A stretch of DNA of 64,000 nt. Origin: Flavobacteriaceae bacterium (GTDB lineage: Bacteria; Bacteroidota; Bacteroidia; Flavobacteriales; Flavobacteriaceae). This document shows positions 31,327-41,228 of this stretch, piece by piece. The DNA lies in the NCBI GenBank assembly GCA_018402385.1, contig JAGYJA010000004.1:1-64000 (forward strand). The letters are read 5' to 3'. Under the pieces are notes generated by a model, which had not been told where the DNA came from, made no database searches, and saw only the letters and a list, made by a program, of their open reading frames with translations. The first letter of the stretch is position 1, and each line of letters opens with the position of its first letter. The position numbers were made by a program, and so were the translations under genes.

Positions 31327-32997
31327 TTATTTCTTATAAGCGTCAGAATGAACGTTGGCTACTGCACGACCACTTGGGTCGTTCATGTTTTTAAAACTTT
31401 CATCCCATTCTAAAGCAACGGGGCTACTGCAAGCGACCGATGGCACCGAAGGAACACTAAGAGCAGCAGCATCACTGGGGAAATGTTCTTCAAAGATTGA
31501 GCGGTAATAAAATTCTTCTTTAGATTTAGGGGTTTGCACCGGAAATTTAAAATGTGCATTGGCCAATTGTTCATCAGTTACTGTTTCATTAACCAATTCT
31601 TTTAAGCTATCAATCCAGCTGTAACCTACACCATCACTAAATTGTTCTTTTTGTCTCCATGCGACACTTTCCGGTAGCATGTCTTCAAAAGCTTTGCGTA
31701 ACACCCATTTTTCCATACGTTCACCATTAATCATTTTGTCTTGTGGATTGATACGCATAGCCACATCCATAAATTCCTTGTCTAAAAATGGGACACGTCC
31801 TTCAATACCCCAGGCAGCAAGTGATTTGTTGGCACGCAAGCAGTCATATTGGTGCAATTTATCAAGTTTTCTTACAGTTTCTTTATGAAACTCTTCAGCA
31901 TTGGGTGCTTTGTGGAAATACAGGTAACCACCAAATATTTCATCACTACCTTCGCCTGAAAGTACCATTTTAATACCCATCGCTTTGATGGCTCGTGCCA
32001 TGAGATACATAGGGGTAGATGCTCTAATTGTTGTGATGTCATAAGTTTCCAGATGATAGACAACATCTTTTATGGCATCAATACCTTCCTGAATGGTGAA
32101 TTTAATTTCGTGATGCACCGTTCCCAAATGATCTGCAACCTTTTGGGCTGCAGCAAGGTCCGGTGAACCTTCCAAACCCACTGCAAATGAGTGAAGTTGT
32201 GGCCACCATGCTGCATCTTTATCATCACTTTCAATGCGTTTTTCAGCATATTTTTTTGCAACTGCAGAAGTGATAGATGAATCCAATCCACCGGAAAGTA
32301 AAACACCATAAGGCACATCACTCATCAATTGACGGCGAACGGCATCTTCCAGAGCTTTTTTAAGAAGTGCGATATCAGTCTCATTTTCTTTTACAGCTTC
32401 AAAATCCATCCAATCGCGTTCATACCATTTGACAAACTTGCCATCTTTACTATGTAAGTAATGGCCTGGAGGGAAGAGTTCAATTTTTGAACACACACCT
32501 TCCAATGCTTTTAACTCTGAAGCGACATAAAAAGTTCCATTTTTATCCCATCCAATGTATAAAGGGATTATCCCCATATGGTCACGCGCTATAAAATATT
32601 CATCTTTTTCGATATCATAAAGAGCAAAACCAAATATTCCATTGAGTTCATCAATAAAATTTGTGCCTTTTTCTTTGTAGAGTGCCAAGATAACTTCACA
32701 ATCAGATTTTGTTTGAAAATTATATGTTCCTTCAAATTGTTTGCGTAATCTTTGGTGATTGTATATTTCGCCATTAGCGGCGAGAACAAGGTTTCCGTCT
32801 TCACTGAAAAGCGGTTGCTTTCCTGATGTGGGGTCAACAATGGCTAATCTTTCGTGAGCGAGAATACTTTTTTCATTGTTAAAAATACCACTCCAATCGG
32901 GACCACGGTGACGAATACATTTTGACATTTCCAATAGTTGAGGTCTTAAAGCCTCAGCAGATTCTTTTAGGTCGAAGGCACATACAATTCCGCACAT
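31327..32997 (-). CDS. asnB: Asparagine synthase B (glutamine-hydrolysing)
   Basis: A 556-residue enzyme making asparagine from aspartate, ATP and glutamine. The N-terminal glutamine amidotransferase has the catalytic Cys2 (MCGIVCAF) with RHRGPD and NGEIYNH. The synthetase domain has the PP-loop SGGLDSS (235-241) and LSGEGSDEIFGGY. The length equals E. coli AsnB. Upstream is a 5' leader with an Asn-rich leader peptide and a terminator hairpin ending 20 bases before the ATG, which suggests control by asparagine or charged tRNA-Asn. The sterol-desaturase gene may be read through from it. Confidence 0.95.
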   Translation of the reverse strand: MCGIVCAFDLKESAEALRPQLLEMSKCIRHRGPDWSGIFNNEKSILAHERLAIVDPTSGKQPLFSEDGNLVLAANGEIYNHQRLRKQFEGTYNFQTKSDCEVILALYKEKGTNFIDELNGIFGFALYDIEKDEYFIARDHMGIIPLYIGWDKNGTFYVASELKALEGVCSKIELFPPGHYLHSKDGKFVKWYERDWMDFEAVKENETDIALLKKALEDAVRRQLMSDVPYGVLLSGGLDSSITSAVAKKYAEKRIESDDKDAAWWPQLHSFAVGLEGSPDLAAAQKVADHLGTVHHEIKFTIQEGIDAIKDVVYHLETYDITTIRASTPMYLMARAIKAMGIKMVLSGEGSDEIFGGYLYFHKAPNAEEFHKETVRKLDKLHQYDCLRANKSLAAWGIEGRVPFLDKEFMDVAMRINPQDKMINGERMEKWVLRKAFEDMLPESVAWRQKEQFSDGVGYSWIDSLKELVNETVTDEQLANAHFKFPVQTPKSKEEFYYRSIFEEHFPSDAAALSVPSVPSVACSSPVALEWDESFKNMNDPSGRAVANVHSDAYKK

Positions 32998-33016
32998 AAT
33001 TTGTTGGTTTTAGTTT

Positions 33017-33080
33017 TAAAAAAAAGCCTGTCAAATTTAAAAACTTGACAGGCCAATATCTTGACAAGTTTTTACTTGTT
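33017..33080 (-). promoter_or_regulatory. Transcription attenuator in the asnB leader
   Basis: On the minus-strand RNA three segments compete. Segment 1 (33079-33074, ACAAGU) can pair with segment 2 (33069-33064, ACUUGU) over an AAAA loop. Segment 2 (33073-33065, AAAAACUUG) can instead pair with segment 3 (33047-33039, CAAGUUUUU), nine perfect base pairs. Segment 3 (33053-33041) pairs with segment 4 (33038-33026) as a 13-bp stem with one G-U, followed by eight U (33025-33018). The last is an intrinsic terminator 20 bases before asnB. Pairing 2:3 destroys it. Segment 1 begins within the leader peptide stop codon, so a ribosome's position can choose the fold. Confidence 0.8.
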
Positions 33081-33117
33081 AGGTGAAATTATTAGTATTT
33101 GAATTAAAGTTGTTCAT
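33079..33117 (-). CDS. Asparagine-rich leader peptide of asnB
   Basis: A 12-residue open frame, MNNFNSNTNNFT then TAA, with six Asn codons of twelve (residues 2, 3, 5, 7, 9, 10), ending directly before the alternative hairpins of the asnB attenuator. Its layout matches the trp, his, leu and phe leader peptides: a short frame rich in the codon for the end product, then a terminator, then the biosynthetic gene. Low charged tRNA-Asn would stall the ribosome at the Asn codons and favour the antiterminator (inference). An AT-rich leader yields AAT codons readily, so conservation in relatives is the real test. Confidence 0.75.
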   Translation of the reverse strand: MNNFNSNTNNFT

Positions 33118-33347
33118 TTAAAGGGGGATGTTTTCCTACAAATATCGATTAATTATTTTATTGTAGTATTAAATTTTTAATTTTTCGATGAGTTGCAAAT
33201 TTATCCTAATGAAGGGTAAGTTTTTGGGTCAACTTTAATCAAATAACCAATACTTTTTTAAAAAAATATTCAATGGGTGGCTTTGAAAAATTTGCTATCA
33301 TAAGTTTTTGTTGATGAAGTAAAATCAATTTATTTATTAAGAAAAAA

Positions 33348-33980
33348 TTATTTTTTGGCTAAAAAACGAATCCAAATTTCAACCCCTATTAAATGTAAAA
33401 TAAAAGCCAGAAAAAATGAAATTCCAAACGCCTCTTTTAATGTATAATCTGCAAAATTCATAAACAGGGCAATTATACCCCTTATGGTTGAAACAGCTAT
33501 AGCAATAAAATATACCCGAGTCACCCATTTTTGATGTAAGTTGATTTTTTTTGCTTTTGCGTAGATATAAGCTTTATAAGTTCCGTAAAGCAAGTAAGTC
33601 CCAAAAATAATTGTAACGATAGTTTCCAACATATCTCCAAAAGGTACAAATACTGCTAAAACTATTGCTGTTATAAAGATGATAGCAGCCAGTAATATAA
33701 AAACTTTACCTGTGAAACGATGCAATTTTAGGTATTTATCTCTAAAAAAGGGAATAAACTGATAAGCACCCAGCACTAAGAAAAGTATTCCCGGGATAAT
33801 GTGTAAGTATCCTAAAAGCAAATGATTTATATAATGGTATTCGATGGAGTTTGTGTTGAATAATTCGGCTTCTACAGAAACAGAGTGAAGGTTGTATAAT
33901 TTTAGAGTAGAAGCCCAAAGCAAAATAAGAACAGCAATTGTTCCAAAAGCAATGAATGTATATTTTAAAAATATTTTCAT
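33348..33980 (-). CDS. DUF2306-like multi-helix membrane protein
   Basis: A 210-residue membrane protein with about six helices. The pattern H-x-x-x-G-x-x-x-x-x-x-G (INHLLLGYLHIIPGILFLVLGAYQF), the LHRFTGKVF motif and HQKWVTRVYFIAIA near the fifth helix match the DUF2306 family as I know it. The histidines could bind heme or metal; no function is established. It appears to be transcribed alone, upstream of asnB. Confidence 0.7.
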   Translation of the reverse strand: MKIFLKYTFIAFGTIAVLILLWASTLKLYNLHSVSVEAELFNTNSIEYHYINHLLLGYLHIIPGILFLVLGAYQFIPFFRDKYLKLHRFTGKVFILLAAIIFITAIVLAVFVPFGDMLETIVTIIFGTYLLYGTYKAYIYAKAKKINLHQKWVTRVYFIAIAVSTIRGIIALFMNFADYTLKEAFGISFFLAFILHLIGVEIWIRFLAKK

Positions 33981-34024
33981 TTATACTTAATGTAAATATA
34001 ACGAAAATAAAATTTTATCAATTG

Positions 34025-36436
34025 TTACATTTTTGGGTACTGTGACGGATTGGCTTCACTCATAATTGCATACACTTTCTCAAAAATATCTTCGATGGAT
34101 GGTTTTGAGAAATAATCGCCATCTGTACCATAAGCCGGTCTGTGGTCTTTAGCGGTAAGTGTTTGTGGCTTGCTGTCTAAGTGATAATATCCTTTTTGTT
34201 CATCAAGAATGTGTTGAAGTATAAATGCCGAAGCACCTCCCGGCACATCTTCATCAATGACTAAAAGGCGATTTGTCTTTGCGACGCTTTTAACAATATC
34301 GTGATTTAAGTCAAAAGGTATTAATGATTGAACGTCAATTATTTCAGCAGATATTCCTACTTCCAGAAGTTCTTTTGCTGCTTCTTCAATTAAACGAAGT
34401 GTAGAGCCATAAGAAACCAGCGTAATATCAGTTCCTTCCTTAATAGTTTCGACGACACCTAATGGTGTTCTGAATTCACCCAGATTTGAGGGCATTTTTT
34501 CTTTTAAACGATATCCATTCAAGCATTCTACGATAAGTCCTGGTTCATCTGCTGCGATGAGTGTGTTATAAAAACCGGCTGCTTTTGTCATATTACGGGG
34601 AACTAAAACTTGAATTCCTCTTACAAGATTTATAATTCCACCCATTGGTGAACCACTATGCCAGATACCTTCCAGTCTATGTCCTCTGGTTCTAATGATG
34701 AGTGGAGCTTTTTGTTTACCAAAGGTTCTGTATTGAATACAAGCAAGGTCGTCACTCATAATTTGAAGCGCATAGAGCACATAATCAAGATATTGAATTT
34801 CTGCGATTGGTCTGAGACCTCTTAAAGCCATACCAATTCCCTGTCCTAAAATAGTCGCTTCTCTAATTCCGGCATCTGCGACTCTTAATTTGCCATATTT
34901 ATCCTGCATTCCCTCAAGACCCTGGTTAACATCACCAATGGTTCCACTGTCTTCACCAAAAATTAAAATATCCGGATGTTGATCAAATAATTTGTCAAAA
35001 TTATCACGCAATATCAATCTTGCATCAACCTCTTTAGTTTCGGAATCATAAGTGGGGTTAACTTCTGTAATAGCTATTGCATTTTGGGCTGTTTCACTGT
35101 ATAAGTGTTTGCTGTATTTTGGCTGAATTTTTTCATAATAAGATTGAATCCAATTGATGAGTTGATTTTTTTCATCAGTATTTTCAGTTCTCACATAACG
35201 AAGGGCCTTTCTTGCTGTAGAGAGTATTTCCTTTCTAATGGGCTCTTTTATAGACTCTAAATCTTCTTTTAGTTTGGCAATAAAATTTTTATTACTGCTT
35301 GAGGTCATTAACTTATCAAGTAGATGAATGAGTTCTGTTTGTTCAGATTTTTGAGGAGCCAAAAAGGCTTTCCACGCAGCGGCTTTTCCTTCTCTAACCT
35401 CTTTTTTAATACTTTCTTCAAGTTCAACAAGTTCCTCTTCTATTGCAAACCCAGATTCAACAATCCACTCACGCATTTTCAAATTGCAATCGTTTTCTAC
35501 TTCCCAAGCCAATCTTTCAGCATCTTTGTAGCGTTCGTGAGAACCTGATGTAGAATGTCCTTGAGGCTGAGTTAACTCAATTACGTGAATCAAAACAGGA
35601 ACGTGTTCTTCACGGGCTATTTGAGCAGCTTTGAGATAAGTTTCTACAAGAGCAGGATAATCCCAACCGTGCACTTTTAATATTTCATAGCCCTTATTTT
35701 CTTCATCCCGTTGAAAACCTTTTAATATTTCTGATATATTCTCTTTAGTGGTTTGATATTTTGCGTGTACTGAAATTCCATATTCATCATCCCATACACT
35801 CATAACCATGGGAACTTGCAACACTCCGGCTGCGTTAATAGTTTCCCAAAACAAGCCTTCACTGGTGCTTGCATTACCAATGGTACCCCAAGCGACTTCA
35901 TTTCCTTTAATTGAAAAGTTTGTTTTAGATTCTAAGCCTTTAACTTTTCTGAAAATTTTTGATGCTTGTGCTAAACCTAATAATCTTGGCATTTGACCAG
36001 CAGTGGGAGAAATATCAGGGCTGGAATTTTTTTGTGCCGTTAGATTTCTCCAACTACCATCCTCATTTAAGCTATGTGTAGAAAAATGACCGCCCATTTG
36101 CCTTCCGGCAGCCATAGGTTCATGTTCTATGTCTGTATGTCCATATAACCCGGCAAAAAATTGTTGAATGGTCATTTCGCCAATAGCCATCATAAAAGTT
36201 TGATCGCGGTAGTATCCTGAACGCCAGTCTCCGTTTTTAAATGCTTTTGCCCAGGCAAGTTGAGGCACTTCTTTACCGTCACCAAAAATACCAAATTTTG
36301 CCTTTCCGGTTAAAACTTCCCTTCTGCCCAATAAACTACACTCCCGACTGGTTACAGCGATTTTATAGTCATTTAAAATATCAGATTTAAATTCGTCTAT
36401 AGACAATTCCCCTGTAGATATAGTTTTAGTTTGCAT
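34025..36436 (-). CDS. Fused E1 alpha/beta component of a 2-oxoacid dehydrogenase complex
   Basis: A single 803-residue chain joining the thiamine diphosphate (TPP)-binding alpha part (about 1-400, with GNASTSEGLFWETINAAGVLQVP and the phosphorylation-loop-like GSHERYKD) to the beta part (about 450-803, GEDSGTIGDVNQGLEGMQDKYG ... ATILGQGIGMALRG). It oxidatively decarboxylates a 2-oxoacid, most likely branched-chain 2-oxoacids for iso-branched fatty acid primers; pyruvate cannot be excluded. The E2 and E3 genes are not nearby. Separate alpha and beta chains are the usual form; the fusion is common in Bacteroidota. Start at 36436 (MQTKTISTG) is preferred over a frame seven codons longer. Confidence 0.85.
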   Translation of the reverse strand: MQTKTISTGELSIDEFKSDILNDYKIAVTSRECSLLGRREVLTGKAKFGIFGDGKEVPQLAWAKAFKNGDWRSGYYRDQTFMMAIGEMTIQQFFAGLYGHTDIEHEPMAAGRQMGGHFSTHSLNEDGSWRNLTAQKNSSPDISPTAGQMPRLLGLAQASKIFRKVKGLESKTNFSIKGNEVAWGTIGNASTSEGLFWETINAAGVLQVPMVMSVWDDEYGISVHAKYQTTKENISEILKGFQRDEENKGYEILKVHGWDYPALVETYLKAAQIAREEHVPVLIHVIELTQPQGHSTSGSHERYKDAERLAWEVENDCNLKMREWIVESGFAIEEELVELEESIKKEVREGKAAAWKAFLAPQKSEQTELIHLLDKLMTSSSNKNFIAKLKEDLESIKEPIRKEILSTARKALRYVRTENTDEKNQLINWIQSYYEKIQPKYSKHLYSETAQNAIAITEVNPTYDSETKEVDARLILRDNFDKLFDQHPDILIFGEDSGTIGDVNQGLEGMQDKYGKLRVADAGIREATILGQGIGMALRGLRPIAEIQYLDYVLYALQIMSDDLACIQYRTFGKQKAPLIIRTRGHRLEGIWHSGSPMGGIINLVRGIQVLVPRNMTKAAGFYNTLIAADEPGLIVECLNGYRLKEKMPSNLGEFRTPLGVVETIKEGTDITLVSYGSTLRLIEEAAKELLEVGISAEIIDVQSLIPFDLNHDIVKSVAKTNRLLVIDEDVPGGASAFILQHILDEQKGYYHLDSKPQTLTAKDHRPAYGTDGDYFSKPSIEDIFEKVYAIMSEANPSQYPKM

Positions 36437-36542
36437 ATAAGAAGGTTTGAAATGCAAAAGTAATTAAAACAATAAGCTTTTGCAAAGTAGAACACCTTAG
36501 AATTGGTTAATGTTTAGCAAAAATGATGTTTAATTTTAGACT

Positions 36543-38905
36543 TTACTCATTCAGAGTCGTGTTGAATAATTTTAAAATACGTTTATACTCGTCAATCCAA
36601 CTACTGGGCTCAACAAAACCGTGATCCTCTGCAGGGTAAATAGCCATCTCCCAATTGTCCTTTTCCAATTCAATTAAGCGCTGAGCCAGACGCACCACAT
36701 CCTGAAAATGGACATTTATATCTACCATTCCGTGGGCGATTAAAAGATGTCCTTTAAGCCCTTCGGCGAAATAAATAGGAGAGGAGCGACGGTATGAGAT
36801 AGGGTCATTGAATGGTTCATTTAAAATATTTGAAGTGTACCCGTGATTGTAATGTGCCCAGTCTGTAACTGATCGCAACGCAGCGCCACTCTTAAAAGTT
36901 TCTGCTTCGTTAAAGAGAGCCATTAGTGTAATGAAACCGCCATAGCTACCGCCATAAATACCCACTCTTTCAGGGTCAACGCCCATTTCTTCAACTAGAT
37001 ATTTTGCGCCATCAACCTGATCTGATAAGTCTTTTCCGCCCATATGTCGATAAATGGCAGTCCTCCAGTCTCTTCCATATCCGGCGCTTCCGCGGTAATC
37101 AATATCTAAAACAGTATAACCTAAATCTGTCAATAAGTTGTGAAACATATATTCCCTAAAGTAAAGCGACCACCATTTATGCACATTCTGTAAATAACCG
37201 GCACCGTGAACAAAAATTACTGCAGCACCATTTTTGGCTTCTGCTGAAGGGGTGTAGAGTCTTGCAGGCACTTTAACACCATCTGAAGCCGTAAAATGTA
37301 CCAATTGAGGGTCGCGCCAACTGTAATTTCTGAATTCTTCGGTTTGCCCATTTGTCAAAGGAGTTTCTTTTACATTGGCAATTGTGGGTTTGTAATACAA
37401 TTCCCAGGGCTGATTACTATATGAATATCTGATTGCCATATATTTTTCATCCGGGGATAATGACACTTCATTATTTCCGGTAAGATTGGTTAGTTTTTCC
37501 ATTTTTCCGCCCATTAAAGGCATTTTGTAAAAGTGTCGCTCACCAGGATCAACTTCAGAGGTGGTGAGGTACCAGTGTTTTTTGTCATTTGATATAAAGG
37601 GGTCAAAAACCTCAAAGTTACCTGAGGTTAAGGCCTTTTTCTACCGTTAGTAACATCCAAAAGGTACAAATGAGAATATCCCGTTGCTTCCGATTGAAAA
37701 TAAAAGTGTTTATTATCGGGCAACCAACCCATGGTGCCGCCACCCATTGACCAACCAATTCCGGGACCTGCAATCCAGGCCTCGTCACGTTGTCTGTCAA
37801 GTGATTCAAGTTCGCCGGTTTCAAGCTCTAATTTTGCAATCCAGCGATCTTTATTGTCTTTAGAACGCACATTGACGATGGCGTGGTTTCCGTTTTCTGA
37901 AAAGTAAGCTCTTGATAAATAGACGTCGCGCACTTTTTCTTCCCATTCCTTTTCAGGGTAGTCTTTTACATAATCTGGAAGGTCTTTGATACCGGGGAGA
38001 TTTCCGGTATTAACCATATAAACGGTGTCCTTTTTAAGGTTGTAAACAGCAAGTTCAACTTGTGTTTGGTTATCACCCACTTTAGAACGTGTGTTTAAAT
38101 CGACGGTATAACCGGAAGCGTCAATATAATCTGGCACAATGGTAGCGTCTGAATCTCCTCTTGATAATAAATTAAATGTTACAAAAGTTTCATCTGGTGA
38201 GACTTGCAGATTGGTCATTGATTTTTTTCCGAGATAAAACTCAAAGGGTTCTTTGTCCTTAGTAGTTTCATTAAACTTTTTTGAGCTTTCTTTTTTGTCT
38301 TCGCGTTTTTTGACTACTTGCAATAACTCCAGGTTATCGTCTCTTAACCAGTTGTTTTTGTCTGACTTTTCAGTTTCTTTATCTACTTTTTTTTCACCGC
38401 TCTGAATATTGGTTACTTTTTTTAAAATCCCTGTTTCTAGTGAATACACAAATGCATTGTTGTCAAACTGAAAAGCAATATGATTTTCATTGGCCAGAAA
38501 AACGGGGTTTATAATCCTTCCCGATAATTCAATGATATCTCTTTCTTTTTTAGTCTTCAAGTCATATACTTTTAGAGTATTGTCTTTTGTATAGAGTTTT
38601 AATGTTTTCTTGTTATTGAAATTCCCGTTAAATGGAACCAGTTCTTTTTCTTTTTCCCAGTTAACTTTTTCAATCACATTGGGTTTTTTAATTGCAATGC
38701 GATACAGGGAGTCTGTCGGGTCGTTGTCACGATTGTATTTAAAATAGATAAACTCGCTGTGATCATCCCATTTAATCTCTGAAGGAAAGGTACCCATCCA
38801 TTTGGGGTCCTGCATGATTTTTTCTACGGTGAGAGTTGATGTTTGGGCGCTTAGTGAGAGTGTTGATAGGAGAACAAAAGAAATTAAAACCAGTTTTTTA
38901 GTCAT
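36543..38905 (-). CDS. S9 family prolyl oligopeptidase (DPP4-like), frameshifted
   Basis: A secreted serine peptidase cutting short peptides, often after proline. It has a signal peptide (ending LSAQ), an N-terminal beta-propeller (about residues 30-480), then an alpha/beta hydrolase domain with the nucleophile motif GGSYGG (Ser near 654), Asp in MVDINVHF and His in EDHGFVEP. As given, the frame breaks at a T5 run (37636-37640): the propeller part stops at 37628 and the catalytic part restarts by chance at 37523. Adding one base gives [16 protein letters not shown] and exactly 788 codons. Both halves look intact, so an error is likely. Confidence 0.85.
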
Positions 38906-38971
38906 TTTAATAAGAGTTTTGAAGTTGATTTTACGAAACTACACATTTTTTAGAATATCGAATTCTTAAAA

Positions 38972-38988
38972 GCCACTAATGCACGAAT
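38972..38988 (-). repeat. Dispersed intergenic repeat
   Basis: GCCACTAATGCACGAAT, identical to 41229-41245 and closely related to the reverse complement of 10540-10561 and 41282-41303. It lies upstream of rpsA; two more copies lie downstream of rpsA. Confidence 0.75.
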
Positions 38989-39134
38989 GTTTTTCTAAAA
39001 TGTACCCCTTTACATAATTATTCGTGTCCCGAACGCTTTCGGGATGGCAAACAATAAACGGTATGAGAATTTGGAAATATTTTTTTGTAGAAAGTTCTTT
39101 TTATGAAACTCATAATTAAAATTCATTATTTGCA

Positions 39135-39148
39135 TCCGCGAAAGCGGA
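39135..39148 (+). repeat. GAAA-tetraloop hairpin / CGCGAAAGC palindrome-type element
   Basis: TCCGC and GCGGA pair around GAAA. The core CGCGAAAGC is shared with elements near 10359, 44981 and 50905. Confidence 0.55.
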
Positions 39149-39155
39149 ATAAATC

Positions 39156-39186
39156 TTTGAAAATTAAAAATTTAATACTACTTTTG
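39156..39186 (+). promoter_or_regulatory. rpsA promoter, Bacteroidota type
   Basis: TTTG (39156-39159), 19 bases, then TACTTTTG (39179-39186): an almost perfect match to the Bacteroidota promoter consensus. The mRNA would begin near 39193, leaving a 5' leader of about 115 bases before rpsA. S1 genes are often autoregulated through their leader; no specific structure is claimed. Confidence 0.75.
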
Positions 39187-39306
39187 CACTCCTTTTTGCA
39201 GCTTATGAAAATTAGAAAGGGAAACAATTTTAAAATTTACTAACACTTCTGTGTTTCAGTTGCTTAAATTTTCAGGGAATACAGGATACAAATTAATTAA
39301 TCAGCA

Positions 39307-41146
39307 ATGGCTGAAGAAACAAAAAACGAAGAGGTACAAGTAGAAGCTACAACAGCTACTCAAGAACCAAAAAAAGAGGTGTCTGCAAAAGAAGCAAACC
39401 CTGAAAAATTTTTAAAAGAATTCAACTGGCACAATTATGAAGAGGGTATCGAAGTAATTGATGAGAAAAAGCTGGATGAATTTGAAAAACTAGTTGCAGA
39501 AAATTTTGTTGACACACTGGACGACGAAGTCGTTGAAGGTGTTGTTGTACATATGACAGATCGCGACGCTATTATTGACATCAATGCTAAAAGTGAGGGT
39601 GTGATTTCTCTGAATGAGTTTCGCTACAACCCAGACTTAAAAGTGGGTGACAAAGTAGAGGTTTTAATTGACGTGCGTGAAGACAGTACAGGACAACTTG
39701 TATTATCTCACAGAAAAGCAAGAACAATCAAAGCCTGGGATCGTGTGAATGAAGCTCATGATAAAGGAACTATCGTAAACGGTTATGTAAAATGCAGAAC
39801 CAAAGGAGGTATGATTGTCGATGTATTTGGAATTGAGGCTTTCTTGCCTGGTTCTCAAATCGATGTGAAGCCAATCCGTGATTATGATGGGTATGTTGGT
39901 AAAACAATGGAATTTAAAGTGGTTAAAATCAACCACGAATTCAAAAACGTTGTTGTTTCTCACAAAGCACTTATCGAAGCAGATATTGAAGAGCAGAAGA
40001 AAGAAATCATTGGTCAATTAGAAAAAGGACAAGTACTGGAAGGTGTTGTGAAAAACATTACTTCTTATGGTGTGTTTGTTGACCTTGGAGGTGTAGATGG
40101 ACTTGTTCACATCACTGACCTTTCTTGGAGCAGAATCAATCATCCAAACGAAATAGTAGAATTAGACCAAACGTTAAACGTTGTAATTCTTGATTTTGAT
40201 GAAGATAAAACAAGAATCCAATTGGGTCTTAAACAACTAAATGCACATCCTTGGGAAGCACTTAGCTCAGACCTTAAGATTGGGGATAAAGTAAAAGGTA
40301 AAGTTGTTGTAATCGCAGATTATGGTGCTTTTATTGAAGTTGAAGATGGTGTTGAAGGTCTGATTCACGTAAGCGAAATGTCTTGGTCAACTCATTTGAG
40401 AAGTGCTCAGGATTTTGTAAACGTTGGAGATGAAGTAGAGGCTGTTATCCTTACTTTAGATAGAGAAGAGCGCAAAATGTCTCTTGGTATTAAGCAATTG
40501 ACTCCAGATCCTTGGACAGATATTACTAACAAATTCCCTGTTGGTTCAAAACACAAAGGTGTAGTGAAAAACTTCACAAACTTTGGTGTGTTTGTTGAAC
40601 TGGAAGAAGGAATTGACGGTTTAATCTATATTTCAGATTTATCCTGGACTAAGAAAATCAAACACCCAAGTGAGTTCACCAATGTTGGTGATACCCTTGA
40701 AGTGGTTGTTCTTGAATTGGATGTTGAAGGACGTAAGTTGAGCTTAGGTCACAAACAAACTGAGACAAACCCTTGGGACAAATATGAAAAAGAATTTGCA
40801 CTTGGAACCAAGCATACGGCTTCTATTAACTGAAATTGTTGACAAAGGTGCAACAGTTGAGTTTAACGAAGATGTAGTGGCATTTGTTCCTGCTCGTCAC
40901 CTTGAAAAAGAAGATGGAAGCAAGTTGAACAAAGGTGAAGAAGCAGAATTCCAAATCATTGAATTCAATAAAGAATTTAAGAGAGTTGTGGCTTCTCATA
41001 CTGTAATTTTCAGAGAAGAAGAAGCAAAAATCCTTAAGGAAGCTGTGAAGAAGCAAGCAGATACTGCTGCTGAAGCGAAGCCCACTTTAGGTGATGCCAA
41101 TGATAAATTACAAGCATTGAAAGATCAAATGGACGGTAAAAAATAA
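39307..41146 (+). CDS. rpsA: 30S ribosomal protein S1, frameshifted
   Basis: S1 binds mRNA at the small subunit through repeated OB-fold S1 domains. Five are clear in the first frame, starting near GVVVHMTDRDAII, GTIVNGYVKCRTKGG, GVVKNITSYGVFVDLGG, GKVVVIADYGAFIEVEDG and GVVKNFTNFGVFVELEEG; the sixth spans the break. The frame stops at 40833. Removing one A at 40828-40829 joins HTASI to TEIVDKGATVEFNEDVVAF, giving 612 residues in 613 exact codons. The acidic, Lys-rich N-terminal extension is typical of Bacteroidota S1. S1 is essential, so a sequence error is most likely. Confidence 0.9.
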
Positions 41147-41171
41147 TTTTAACTTCCATTAAATCATAGTA

Positions 41172-41200
41172 AAAGGCTGTCTTATAGACAGCCTTTTTTT
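41172..41200 (+). terminator. rpsA terminator
   Basis: AAAGGCTGTCT pairs with AGACAGCCTTT around TAT and is followed by seven T. It lies 25 bases after the rpsA stop. Confidence 0.92.
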
Positions 41201-41228
41201 ATTAATAGGTAAAAGCACCTATAAGAAC

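Larger units (their letters stand above)
33000..33347. other. asnB leader and upstream spacer (348 bp)
   Basis: The gap between asnB and the DUF2306-like gene. The asnB-proximal 118 bases hold the leader peptide, the alternative hairpins and the intrinsic terminator described separately. The remaining 230 bases are very AT-rich. A TAAATTTG -7-like box lies on the minus strand at 33196-33203 but without a -33 element at normal spacing. I see no gene there. Confidence 0.7.
38906..39306. other. Spacer upstream of rpsA (401 bp)
   Basis: No gene is visible. It contains one copy of the dispersed repeat GCCACTAATGCACGAAT (38972-38988), a TCCCGAA/TTCGGGA hairpin (about 39028-39044), a TCCGC-GAAA-GCGGA hairpin (39135-39148), the rpsA promoter, and an AT-rich 5' leader of about 115 bases. 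Confidence 0.7.

Noticed and set aside
33000-33120. T-box riboswitch before asnB
   Set aside because: No T-box bulge sequence or specifier stem; the leader is too short and contains a codon-rich open frame instead.
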